A stretch of 64,000 nucleotides of DNA, from assembly GCA_023213395.1 (NCBI GenBank), contig CM041465.1, positions 250,983,741 through 251,047,740 on the forward strand. The letters are read 5' to 3'. A model generated the notes under the pieces. That model searched no databases. It was not told the DNA's origin and saw only the letters and a program-made list of their open reading frames with translations. The translations under genes were made by a program, and so were the position numbers. Every line of letters begins with the position of its first letter. Position 1 is the first letter of the stretch. Shown piece after piece: positions 32,331-43,033 of this stretch. Source of the stretch: Cycas panzhihuaensis. Lineage: Eukaryota > Cycadophyta.

Positions 32331-33842
32331 ATCCTATAGCCATGTCGGTTGTGGGGAGGAAATGGCATAAATGGTGGGGTCCTCAGTATGACTGGTGTTA
32401 TCGCCAAGTGTAGGTGAAGGCAACCTCGAGAGAGCATCTACCACAATATTATCTTTCCCCTTTTTATATGTGATTGTAAAATCAAAAACTTAGAGGTGGT
32501 CGACCCATTTCGCCTACTCTTCTGAGAGGACTGGTTAATCTAGCAAACAACGAAGGCTATGATGATCATTGAGGATAGTGAATTTAGAACCAAGTAGATA
32601 CTATTGCCACTTGTCAACAACATGGAGGATGGCCCACATTTCTTTTTGATAGGTAGAAAGTCTACACTCATGATCTTTGAGTTTTTGACTTTCAAAGGCA
32701 ATGGGGTGGAAGTCTTGCATTAAGACCGCACCCAATCCAAACCCTAAGGCATCGCATTCTAATTAGAAAGGCTGAGAAAAGTCAGGGGAGGCCAAGACTG
32801 GGGTGGTTGTCATGACCTCCTTTAAATGGAGGAAGGCCTCATTAGCTGAGGGGGACCACTGGAAGGAATCCTTCTGAAGTAAGTGGGTTAAGGGAGTGGT
32901 TAGGGTGGCATAATTTTAAACGAACCGATGATAGAATCCAGTAAGTCCTAGGAAAGCCCACAATTGGGTCAGGGTTTTTGGGGTTGGCCAATTAGTGATG
33001 ATAAAGATTTTATCAGGATCCACCCAAACCCCTACAAAGGATATAATATGCCCAAGGTATTGTAATTCAGAGTTCCCAAATTCACATTTGGAGAGCTTAG
33101 CGTACAACTTATTCTCAACTAGGATTTGAAGGACTATTTCTAGATGTGGGATGTGGGCTGGCATATTTGAGCTATAGATAAGAATATTGTCAAAGAAGAC
33201 AATGATAAATTTTTGTAAGTATGGGAAAAAGATCTTGTTCATGAGGGCCTGAAAGGTGGCTGGAGCATTACATAGGCCAAAGGGCATGACCTGGAACTCA
33301 AAGTGGCCATGGTGGGTTCAGAAAGCTATTTTATGTTGATCCTCTAGCAAGATGGGGATTTGGTAGTATCCTGACTGTAAATCAAGTTTGGTGAAAATTG
33401 TAGCGGCATGGATTTCATCTAACATGTCATCAATTCGTGGTGTGAGAAACTTATTTTTTATGGTGATTTTATTGAGCGTACGATAGTCAACACAAAGTCG
33501 AAAAGAGCTGTCCTTCTTGTGGACTAAGACAATGGGTGCCACATATGGGATTTTATTAGGTTGGATGATACCCATGTCCAACAATTCCCATATGATTTTT
33601 TCAATTTCATTTTTTTGGAAATAGGAATTTCTATATGGTCGAAGGCTTATCAGGTCATGCGAACTTTGTAACTCAATAGTATGGTAAAAGCCTCGATCAG
33701 GTGGGGGGCTAGCAGGTAACTGAGTAAATACAAATTGGTATTGATTTAATACTTGCTGGATATCAGGGTGGATACTCGAGGGGGCCTGGATATGGTTAAG
33801 ACAAATGATGTATCTGATGTTACCATTGAGTTGGCGATGCAT
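32331..33842 (-). pseudogene. gypsy-1 reverse transcriptase and RNase H
   Basis: RT: GIIQPNKIPYVAPIVLVHKK, RLCVDYRTLNKITIKN and TKLDLQSGYYQI (33318-33842), then MPFGLCNAPATFQALMNKIF and the catalytic region VFFDNILIYS (33180), where the expected VxxDDILIYS has Asn for the second Asp. The connection domain and RNase H follow in the same frame (32900-32400): ECDALGFGLGAVLMQD, HPIAFESQKL, and DALSRLPSP at the end. The stop at 33315 and others are single-base changes; the frame is otherwise kept. Confidence 0.92.
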
Positions 33843-35417
33843 TCATGAGGGTGAGATTACTTTGTTTAGGGGGGCTTGCATCCCATAAAGTTTATGAGAG
33901 CGGCTCATGTGATCTTTGAACATAATGAAGGGGGTCATGGGTGAGTTATTGGTGCTATAAGTCCTTAGAGTCTGGAGCCATTGTACACTAAGAATTGCAT
34001 CTGACACACCTATGGACAGGGCATAAAAATCAGAGACAAGGGTATATGAGCCAATGTGGACAGTGAGGGTTTTTATTGTTCCCACACAATGGAGTATGTG
34101 ATGACCAAGTAAGGAGCAAGTGAAGCTAGTTTTAGGTTCTATGTAAATATTCAATTAGCGAGCAATTGAGATGTCGATGAAATTTAGCGATGCACCACCA
34201 TCGATTAAAATGGTAATTGGGGTTTTCCTAAGTATTCCTTTGACTCGAAGTGGTTTAAGACATGCAATGGAGGTAATTGTAGATAAGGAAACTTCAGGCT
34301 CAGGGTTTAGGGATAACTCATCAATAGGGTGGTATTGGGGTTCATCATCATATTCATGCTCAATATCAGGGTCATCATTCGAGGGTAAGTCTGGGTCAAT
34401 TGTGAAGACCATCTTCCTAGCTTTGCAGATTCTATTGTGGCTAGTGGTCCATTTTTCAGAATATTGCATACATAGACCAGCTTCCTGACGATGTTGTGCC
34501 TCTGTAGGAGTGATGTGGATGGACTTCAATGATGATTCCTCAGTGCGCTGCTCGATAGATGTAGCTGGGGTGTCCTCTAATCATGGGCGTGATCGTGGTC
34601 ACTAGGACTAGGCTGTATCAGCTTATCGGGATCATGAAAACCACGTGGAGTCTCATCTGAATCGAGGAGGTCTTTTTGCAAAAAATTCTACTTCTACTGC
34701 TTTAGCCATATTAATTGCATCCTTCAAAGTAGATAGGGAGACTGTCTTCAAGTGCATTTGGATATGTTCTTTAAGTCTGGATACATACGTATCTATCTCT
34801 ATCTGTTTATCATATTGCTGATTAACCCGATTACGTAAAGATTGGAACTCATATGTATAAACTTTGACAGAGGATACTTGCTTCAAATATGTTAGCTATG
34901 TAAAAAAATATTGACTCCAAGTGTCTTCATACTGCTCGAAAAAATAGGTAGAGAAGTGCGCCCAAGACTGGCTAGAGGGGTACTCCCATTTCCACCATCG
35001 GAACCAATGATGTGCCTTCCCATCTAAGTGAATGGAAGCAAATGTAAGTTGCTCATTCACTGACATTGGGTTGAGTGTAAAGTAAGACTTTAGTTTTCTA
35101 ATCCAACTTCATGCACTATCCCTGTTGAGATCTGGATCAAATGTGGGTATGTTGATCTTATGATGGAATGGTTAATATTGGCGTGGAGCAGGGCCAACTA
35201 GTGGTGGAGGAGAGAAGCTGTTCAACCTCTTAATTACATCTTAGACATCAGCATGAGATGCTAGGTTTTACAATTTTGAGCTAAAGTCTACGCACATAGT
35301 AGCTACTCTGTTTTTAACTTCCTCGCATATGTGGCCGAGATCCTCTATTTTATCATTAATTCTGTGGACTTCAGTCTCGAGTCCCGAGATTTTGTCACTG
35401 TTGCTTTGAGGAACCAT
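33843..35417 (-). pseudogene. gypsy-1 gag and protease
   Basis: The start is the ATG at 35415-35417 (MVPQSNSDKISGLETEVHRI), with a heptad-like helix as first domain. Capsid fragments follow, including 34653-34886 (VYTYEFQSLRNRVNQQYDKQ and YVSRLKEHIQMHLK). A CCHC knuckle at about 34480-34440 reads CMQYSEKWTTSHNRIC, with the second Cys changed to Tyr. The protease at about 34200 is ILIDGGASLNFID (D-G-G for D-S-G), and the chromovirus-typical continuation is SVQWLQTL at about 33980. All blocks lie in one frame with the RT. Confidence 0.9.
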
Positions 35418-36566
35418 GGAGAAAGGGCGTAAAGAGGTGGGAATAAGTAGAAAGAAGGGGAATGAACGAAGTGGAAAGGATCAAGAAAGAACACGAGGTA
35501 AGAAAAAGGGGGTTGTTAAGGGAAAGAGAGGGCGGTGAATAGGGAGATTGTGGGGTGTCTATAGCCTGTTGACCCCAAAGAAAGTTACATAAACAAGATA
35601 TCAAGTTCTTTCAACAGTGTGAAAATCTTGATCAACTGGGGCATGTGAAGTGTAGGGGGGGGAGGGGGTGGGGTGGGATCCACCAGTGACTAGATACTAA
35701 AAATTATGAAAATTTGTAGTATATACTAACCTAGTGCAAATTGACCAGTATGATGTGCTGATCAAAATGAGGTATATATCTGTAAGGGTAAATTTTCTCA
35801 TTGAATTAAGTGGATTTATTTTATTTTATTTTTTTTTCTCTTTATTTTATTTTATTTTCTTTTTTTTTTTCTCCTTTTTTTTTTATTTTTATTTTTTTAA
35901 ATTGTGAGGTGGCTTACAATCTTAACCTACCAACCACTAGACAAGGTCTGCTTGGTCTTATAGGCCTGCCAATAAATAATAGAAGTTTGGGGTAAGTAAC
36001 TTTGTGGTGCTAACCGTTAATCATTGTACTACAAGACTTCAACGGTCGATAGTTGTCTATGCTGGAAAAGGATTAGGACCTAAAGGTGGGGTCCTCCTAT
36101 ATACCCGAAGGTACGTGGAGGCACACTTCTATAGCCAGATTCTGTCTAGGGCTTGGCTCAGGAGTGATACTCCAATCCTTCACACAAAGGGCAGGAGAGC
36201 CATTATACACTTAGACAGAATGACAAATCCCTGCGATACTCAGGAAAGGAGGTGGGAGGGAGAAAAAAGTAGCCGCCTATCAATGTTATCTACCCTTAAG
36301 ATATAATTCAATTCTAGAATCAAAAAATAGAAATGAAATTAAAACTAGATGAAAGACAAAGGATAAAGTACTAGAGTTACCTGGGAAAAGAATTTCCCCT
36401 TTCTCCTAACTCTTGGTCTATCCCGATACCATTCCTTAATCTCCGTGGAGAGAGTACTAAGCGAAGGTCTTTCCTCGATCTCTACTAGGGTAGAGAGAGT
36501 ACTCAATCTGATAGGGAAAGAAAAAAATTTCTGGACTTTTGGGTAGCCTCCCACGATCGCGACGTA
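35418..36566 (-). other. gypsy-1 untranslated leader
   Basis: A long leader between PBS and gag. It holds a G-run (35647-35673) and a 75-base T-rich tract (35817-35897). A short direct repeat of 'agagagtactaagc' and 'agagagtactcaat' lies at about 36450 and 36494. No protein family is seen, though 36004-36306 (plus) is open. Confidence 0.65.
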
Positions 36567-36578
36567 GATCTGATACTA
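36567..36578 (-). promoter_or_regulatory. gypsy-1 primer-binding site
   Basis: GATCTGATACTA on the plus strand, complement TAGTATCAGATC: 10 of 12 bases match the initiator-Met PBS. Two bases separate it from the LTR. Confidence 0.85.
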
Positions 36579-36580
36579 CT

Positions 36581-36954
36581 TGGGACTTTTCTTCTTGCTA
36601 ATACTCTTGAGATAGTAGAGAATTTGATAATCATAGCAACATCTTCTCATCCAACATAGTAAACAAGCTTACCAAGAGTTTCACAGGAACACCAAAGCAC
36701 CAAATGATCACCAAAAGATAGAAAGTACCACAATACAATCTTTATAAAAATGTTCTATCAAGATAACCATCATTTATAATTTATGACCCTTATATAGACA
36801 AAATAGGGTCTTATACATGTAATCCTATTGGTGGCCTAAGTGGCCTTACATTCTATTAGGCGACAGTGCCCATGCATACTATTGGCCCGCTAGATGGCAC
36901 ATGCACAAAGTTCCATAGTGGTTTACATAACTTAGTCGAATCAGTTATGTAACA
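36581..36954 (-). repeat. gypsy-1 right (5') LTR
   Basis: It starts TGGGACTTTTCTTC and ends TTATGTAACA. A 'cttatatagacaaaata' block at about 36790 contains a TATATA element on the plus strand and TATATAAG on the coding (minus) strand, a plausible promoter. Confidence 0.93.
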
Positions 36955-38290
36955 CTTTTTCAATTATTTCTTCTTGATAAAATTTATCTTCTTTCAAGAT
37001 GATATCCCTACTCATAATTATCCTTTTTCCTTTTGAATAATAAAGTTTACAGGATCTAGAAAAGTCACTATATCCTATAAAGATATATTTGATACTTTTG
37101 TCATCTAACTTAGTTTTCTTTTAGTCTAGAATACATGTATAAGCTATGCACCTAAAAATTCTCAAGTGGTTAATACTTGGCTTATATCTTATCCAAGCTT
37201 CTTCGAGTATGAACCACCTAATTAACTTGGTGGTACATTTATTTAACACATAAATAACTACATACACAACTTCTACCTAAAATTCATATCCAAGATGTTT
37301 ATCTTTAAGTATACTCCTTGCTATTTCCATAATTGTTCTATTCTTTCTCTCAACAATCCTATATTACTATGGGGTATAAGGATTGATAAGCTACTTTCTT
37401 ATGCCACAATAATTGCAATATGTTTTGAACTTATTTAAGATGAATTCTCCCCTATTATTTGGTCTTAGGGTTAGAGCTCTAAATCCACTTTTCTTTTCCA
37501 TAAAAGTTTTAAAGTCCATAAAATATTATACGGCATCTAATTTGAATTTGATGAAGTAATCCCATTTCGTCCTTATAAAGTCATCAATAAATATTATAAA
37601 GTACTTAAACCTCCAAGTGAGAGCACATCTATTAGACCACATAAGTCTATATAAATCAATTGAAGAGGCCCATTGGCCCTATAACTTTCATTGGAAAAAC
37701 TTTCCCTTTATTGCTTTCCAAGTATGTAACCTTAATAAAGTTCCTTGCTAGGTTCAATAGTAGGAAGTCCAATTACCATATCTATTCTTTTCATTAAGGA
37801 TAAATTATTGTAATTGACATGGATAAGTCTTTTATGCCATCTTTTATTATCTACATTTATTTATGCTTTTGAGGCATAGTAATTTGTTGGGGGTATGACT
37901 AGTTTAAATAACTTATAACTAGTCATTTGTCCTTTGGCTATGATTACGTTGTTCCTTAATTTATCCTTAATAGTATATTTTCCATTATAAAAAAACATTT
38001 TATATTGCTACTTCATCATCTGACCCACTGAAAGTAGGTTCATCTTGAGTCTTAGAATATGTAGGATATCATTTGTACTCATAGTTTCTCCAAAACTAAT
38101 TATTATAGATATATTTCCTTTTCCCATAGTTGCCTAAGTGGTGTTGTCCCTAAATATAATTTTACTTTTCTTGGAATTATCTAACTACTTAAACCACTCT
38201 TCCTCATGTGTCATATGTGTGAAACATCTAGAATCAATATACCAACTATCTTCTTCTTCATCAGTTATTAGGCTATAAAGAAATAATCAA
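36955..38290 (-). pseudogene. copia-3 protease and integrase relic
   Basis: Reading minus: protease SWYIDSRCFTHMTHEEEWFK (about 38240; the Gly of D-S-G is Arg), a pre-integrase block WHKRLIHVNYNNLSLM (about 37840), and the integrase core YFIIFIDDFIRTKWDYF (about 37600) and RPNNRGEFIL (about 37450; catalytic Asp to Asn). Frames change several times. Gypsy-1 interrupts at 36955, and the coding text resumes at 30580. Confidence 0.82.
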
Positions 38291-39360
38291 TCATCATATC
38301 TTTCTTCCACAGTTGTATTAGCTATTCCCCTTTGTTAACTTGACCTTTTGGTAAAATAATTTTATTTTAAGTGACCAATCTTGTGGTAGTAAGAGAATTA
38401 AATGGTTTCTCTACCTCTTGGACTATTACCTCTTTATCCTTGATTTCCCCCCTAAGACCTTGACCTTTTCCTCTTCTTTGAGGTCTATAATTTTGGCCTT
38501 AACCTTGGCCTTGATAGTACCTTTAATCTGAGTACTAATTTCTCCCTTGATAAACATGATTTAGGCCTTGTCCTTAATAATTACTTTATCCTCATGTTTG
38601 ATAACCTTGATGATAATCTTAAAAGCCTTGGCATTATCTTTAAAAATGGTTTCTTGGTTGGCCTCTACCTTTAAGAGATTAACCCCTACCCTAGAACTTT
38701 ATTCTTGGTAATTAGGCTTATTTTTTGCCTTGGAAGCAAAGATATATTCGAAGGATTCACTTTCCCCTTTCTTTTCTTTAACTAATAGAAGCATAATATT
38801 TAGTTAATCTATTTTGAGAGTCCTAAGGTCCTTAGAAACTTCTATACTAATGGCTACTATTTTAAAATGCTTGATATCTCCTACACATCTTAAGATTTTT
38901 TTAACAACTCTTTGTTCACTAATTATCTTACCTAAGGATCTCATATGATTAACTAAGCCTTAGACTTCAGTAATAAAATTATTAACTACTTCATGAGTTA
39001 TCATCCTTAGATTTTTAAATCTATTTCTTAAGGTTTGAAATTTAGATGATGCCACTTCTTTGTATGTCATCTTGAGTGCATCCCATGCCTGCTTTGATAT
39101 TGCAGCTTTACTAACCTTAGGAAGATATGGTTCTCTAATACACAAAAGATGAGTGCAATTATCTCATTATCCTTCTTTTCATTCTCCTTATAATATTTCT
39201 TCTTGTCCTTAGTGGCATCTTCATCAATCGATCCATAACTTGTATTAACAACTTTTCATAAGTCTTTGGCAATAAATATAGGTTTTATTTGCCTACTTTA
39301 GTTAAGAAAATTTATGCCATCAAATTTAGGCATCATTACGTTTCTAATATTTGATGCCAT
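38291..39360 (-). pseudogene. copia-3 gag relic
   Basis: The likely start is the ATG at 39358-39360 (MASNIRNVMMPKFDGINFLN). The UBN2 core is in 38960-39145: SKQAWDALKMTYKEV, FQTLRNRFKNLRM, HEVVNNF. The zinc knuckle at about 38385 reads FSYYHKIGHLK-NY, with three Cys replaced by Phe or Tyr. A Gly/Asn-rich segment lies between. A frameshift separates start and core. Confidence 0.8.
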
Positions 39361-41609
39361 AGTAAAAGGATTACCTTGAAAAATAACTTTTGAAATGTAA
39401 AAGTGCTTAAAAGCAAAGTATAATCAAAGAACTAGAAGGTAATAACATATGCACTTAAAAAATACAAGATGTGTCCCACTTCACCTCTAGGACTTAGACA
39501 AGTGTCCTAATTAGGACTTCAATCACCTCAAAAAATAATATTTTGTATTAGTGGGAGCTTACAAATTGAATCTTAACTAGATCACATAAGGGTCATCACG
39601 TAGGAAGCCCTTTACTAGTGCCATTTTAAAGCATAAAAACATTATATAAGATGACTTCAAAAAAATTTGAAGTCTTCACCACTCAATAAAGGATAGAAAA
39701 TAGATCTAAACACTTTAGATGTGACTGAATTTTGATATTAAATGATTAAGATATGCATTAAAATGTTTATAAAAAAAATTAGGCTTTTAACATTAAAAGC
39801 TCAAATAACTTTTGCATTAATGTAACTCATTAAAAAGTATGTCAAACTAAAATAAAATATGGTTGTATGACCATTCATTTCAACTAGGTAAAAATGAACT
39901 CTGATATGAAGTTGATAGAATCAACTTTTGACTTTATTAGTAAACATTATGATTATTGACAGTTCCTTTCTTCGAACAATAACTTTGAAAAATAACTTAG
40001 CCCCCTTTAAAAAACTGATTCTTGGTCACTTTGAGTGTTAAATATGACCTACTAGCTGAGAGACATGGGGGCTCAATACACAAAAGAAAAATATAATACT
40101 GAGCTATCTAATATTGAAATAGAAACCTTTAGAAGAATATTATACTTATGTTTTGCTACGTGATAATTGTGTATTAACTAGAATCACATGCAAAATGACA
40201 AAGATCAAGTTGCATGCATAAGAACATACATAAATATGATATAATATTAGGCACCCTCTTTCCATAAGGTAACTAAGGAAACAAGAAATTAATATATAAA
40301 AAAATATGTAAGGGATCCCAGATCTAAAACTGTAATTACAGATGTCGAGATTATCTTTCTATTACCCTAATTACAAAGTCAATGCAATGCAGGGTGTGAA
40401 TGGCAAATAGATAAAAATCATTAAAGCAATTGCTAGTTCATTATGCATGCCTTTTAATATAACCACTAAAAGTAGGAAATAAATATTACAAGGCACAAAA
40501 GTAGCATAGCCATGAATTTATATGTTCCTTATATTTTATGTGCCAAACTTTATAAAGTATTTACAAAATATTAATAGATGTAAATATTTGTGAGGCCATA
40601 AGAGTATCAACACAAATATTTACAAAGTTCATATATGGGATGCATGAGAATAGATGCCTTAATCAGAGAATAAAATATGATGTGTTAATATAATATATTA
40701 AATTGGAATTGTGGTAGTAGATTTAAAGAAAATATGCGAATATTAAGTTGAATGCGGCACAAATATTTTCTTTAAAGAGGGTCACATAAATATTTTAGAA
40801 GAAAGAAATTTACAGGCCAACATTCCTCAATGATGGCATCTATCTAGGAATAAGGCAAGAGTTATAATGGCATAAGCAAGCATCTGACTAAAAATAGAAC
40901 AACCAGTGTAATAAAAGAAAAGAAGGTATATTGGTAAAGGATGTTAAGGAAAGATATGAGCAATCAAATTTATTTATTAAATTAATATAGAATGTGACAG
41001 TCTGGTGTGCTTAGATGCCTCATGCAGGCTTGAGAGAAATGGATTGAAGATAGAAGATGCAAGCACAAAGATACAAAGATGTAAGTATAAAAGAGGAAAT
41101 ATACCATATGATCTTTAATAATGAGCTTTTCGATATTGCAAGAAGATGCTTCTACTAGTGGAACTGAAGAGGAAAGATTGTGTCTTCTTCCAAGTATTCA
41201 TCTACCCAACGTTAATATTAATCTCATTGCTCCATAAAAACTAGGCTTTGCATAGGCTAATCTCAAATTTAGATTCTAGTAAAGATTGAACCCAAAATAA
41301 ATAGACACACTCAACTATGATGAATGTAAAAAGAAGGTGTATTACCACGAGGTGATTCTAATAATAAATCTATTATCAAATCCAGATAAAAATTGAGCTA
41401 ATAAAGATAGGCACACATATAAAGGTCAATTGTATATGCATAAATGAACAAGAGAGTACACATATACCAACAATATATGTAATAATAAACACTTCATAAC
41501 TTCTTCATAGCTTGAATGAGACTCTTGACAACTTCTCCAATATTGGATCTTGAACAATCACTTTTGCAACTTGGGAATTCCTGAACTAAGCTCTAAATTC
41601 TTAAGCTAA
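39361..41609 (-). other. copia-3 long leader
   Basis: About 2.2 kb between PBS and gag, unusually long for a copia element. No coding pattern; small repeats such as TATTTACAAA near 40557 and 40618. An undetected further insertion is possible but no boundary stands out. Confidence 0.5.
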
Positions 41610-41621
41610 GCTCTAATACCA
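41610..41621 (-). promoter_or_regulatory. copia-3 primer-binding site
   Basis: GCTCTAATACCA on the plus strand, complement TGGTATTAGAGC: 11 of 12 bases match the initiator-Met PBS, two bases from the LTR. A near-copy ('aagctctaaattcttaagctaagctc') lies just inside. Confidence 0.92.
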
Positions 41622-41623
41622 AA

Positions 41624-41959
41624 TGATAGAATTAGGGGATATAGGAAGCAAAGAGAATACACAAGAGAGTAAACCATCAATCTGATAGAATGGTAGTATT
41701 GATGAATACTAGGGTCTTCAGACTCCATGAATAAATAAGCAAGATGTGAGTGGGATGTGGTATATCACTTAACATCTACCATTAATTGGAACTAAAAAAT
41801 GTTAGATAGGATGCTGCCAATATCTAACATGATGCAACTATGTATGGCTAAGGTTTGACATAATGCCATCATGGTATCTCTACCAATATCTAGGTTATCA
41901 CCCTAATATGGGCACTTTACTCTAGGTAGATACAAGCCCCAATGGGAATTATTCCAACA
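41624..41959 (-). repeat. copia-3 right (5') LTR
   Basis: It begins TGATAGAATTAGGGG and ends ATTATTCCAACA. It has the same length as the left LTR. AAAAT follows at 41960. Confidence 0.93.
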
Positions 41960-42585
41960 AAAATAAAGAATGAAATTAATAAAAAGAGTTAGGAAATTCA
42001 TATAGATGTTCCAGTTTCCTCCTCTCTTCCTAAAAGGTTACCCAAGTGATATACTCAAACCATCAAAGATTCCAAGGTTAGTGACATTAATATTGATGCA
42101 AGTGTTCAAATATCGAGCAAGTTTAATTTTGTCTTAATGTTAAATTTATTAAACATTGATAAACTTGAGCCATTTGCTTAAGATAAAGATGTATCTCACT
42201 GGTAATCAACTATGTAGGAGTAGTATGACTCTATTCTTAAAATTGACACATGGAATTTTATTAAACTTCCTTCAAGGAAGGAAGCTATTATTTATATATG
42301 GGTGTATAAAGTGAGGTATTAACTGGATGGTGTTATTGACATATATAAGGTTCAACTTGAAGCCAAGGGATATGCATATACTAAAGTTATAGAATTTAAA
42401 GAGACATTTGTACCTATAGCCAAAATGACTACCATTCAAATGTTGGTTAATCTTGCATCTCATTTTAGTTAGGAACTCTACTAGATGGATGTTGAGAGTG
42501 CTTTCCTTTATTGCATTCCTAACGAGGTGGTCTATATATAGTAGCCTAAAGGTTTTATGTAGGTTGACAAGGATATTAATAGTTA
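41960..42585 (+). pseudogene. copia-2 reverse transcriptase relic, 5' part
   Basis: It resumes the copia-2 pol frame after copia-3: VSSSLPKRLPK linker, then IKLPSRKEAIIYIWVYKVRY, EFKETFVPIAKMTTIQMLV (about 42395) and MDVESAFLYCIPNEVVYI (about 42484). It ends after KGFM and VDKD at about 42570, before the YGLKQ and YVDD blocks. Sequence then changes to gypsy-type. No TSD or LTR edge is visible at that junction. Confidence 0.85.
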
Positions 42586-43033
42586 ACAACTACCTTAGGC
42601 TATAAGTATTACATAGGGATATAATAAAAAGGCTATCTACTTTGGCATTCTAAGCTTTAGGGATATGGTGAATTTAGATATGGGTGAATTATGCTAAGAG
42701 ATACCTAGTTGAGTTAATAAACATATAAAGCTTGGACTTAAGTGTTTGACTTTTATTAGTTAACTGGTAGATAACCAAGAGGGAATCTATGAAAAGGATG
42801 ATGTAATAGACTTGGGGACATGTTGCATTTTGAAGGGAACCTATAACAAGAACATACTTAGCTATGTTATTCATAGTAGAGGGGAGAAAAATCCCCACAC
42901 TTATAATGACATAACTAGAATGAGTTCTAATAACCCAGTCAATAGCGAAACACCTAGGGTTTCCCTAAATTTCCATGTTTATATGAATGATATATGCCAT
43001 AAATGTAGTAATGACTTATGGGGGTTTTATTAA
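42586..43033 (-). pseudogene. Gypsy-type RNase H relic (second RNase H)
   Basis: The minus-strand frame 42689-42898 and its continuation read NNIAKYVLVIGSLQNA, IDSLLVIYQLTNKSQTLKSK and HIPKA-NAKVDSL. These match the additional RNase H of Tat-lineage Ty3/gypsy elements (NNxAEYEALxxGL, GDSxLVxxQ, HxPRxxNxxADxLA). Its Glu is Lys and other key residues are lost. It lies left of, and out of order with, gypsy-2, so it comes from a separate truncated copy. Confidence 0.65.

Larger units (their letters stand above)
30581..36954 (-). mobile_element. gypsy-1: Ty3/gypsy chromovirus
   Basis: The best-preserved LTR element in the window: LTRs at 30581-30904 and 36581-36954, exact TSD CTTTT, PBS and polypurine tract. 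One minus-strand gag-pol frame runs from the ATG at 35417 to about 32324 with point stops but no frameshift. Order gag, protease, RT, RNase H, integrase, chromodomain marks a chromovirus of the plant Tekay/Reina type. It sits inside copia-3 and is therefore the youngest layer of that stack. Confidence 0.94.
28514..41959 (-). mobile_element. copia-3: Ty1/copia element on the minus strand
   Basis: Two 336-bp LTRs (28514-28849 and 41624-41959), TSD AAAAT on both sides, a PBS complement left of the right LTR and a polypurine complement right of the left LTR. Reading minus, the order is gag, zinc knuckle, protease, integrase, [gypsy-1], RT and RNase H. It interrupts copia-2 between integrase and RT. 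Subtracting gypsy-1 leaves about 7 kb, a somewhat long copia element because of a 2.2-kb leader. Confidence 0.92.
25109..42585 (+). mobile_element. copia-2: Ty1/copia element split by copia-3
   Basis: Plus-strand Ty1/copia with 5' LTR (about 25109-25450), PBS (25451-25462), gag, protease and integrase up to 28513, then RT from 41965 to about 42585 on the far side of copia-3. RT stops abruptly before the YVDD block where gypsy-type sequence begins. RNase H and the 3' LTR are not found in the window, so the element is truncated here or continues beyond further insertions. It inserted into the right LTR of E5. Confidence 0.85.

Noticed and set aside
34171-34488. 105-codon plus-strand frame
   Set aside because: Antisense shadow of the gypsy-1 protease and knuckle.
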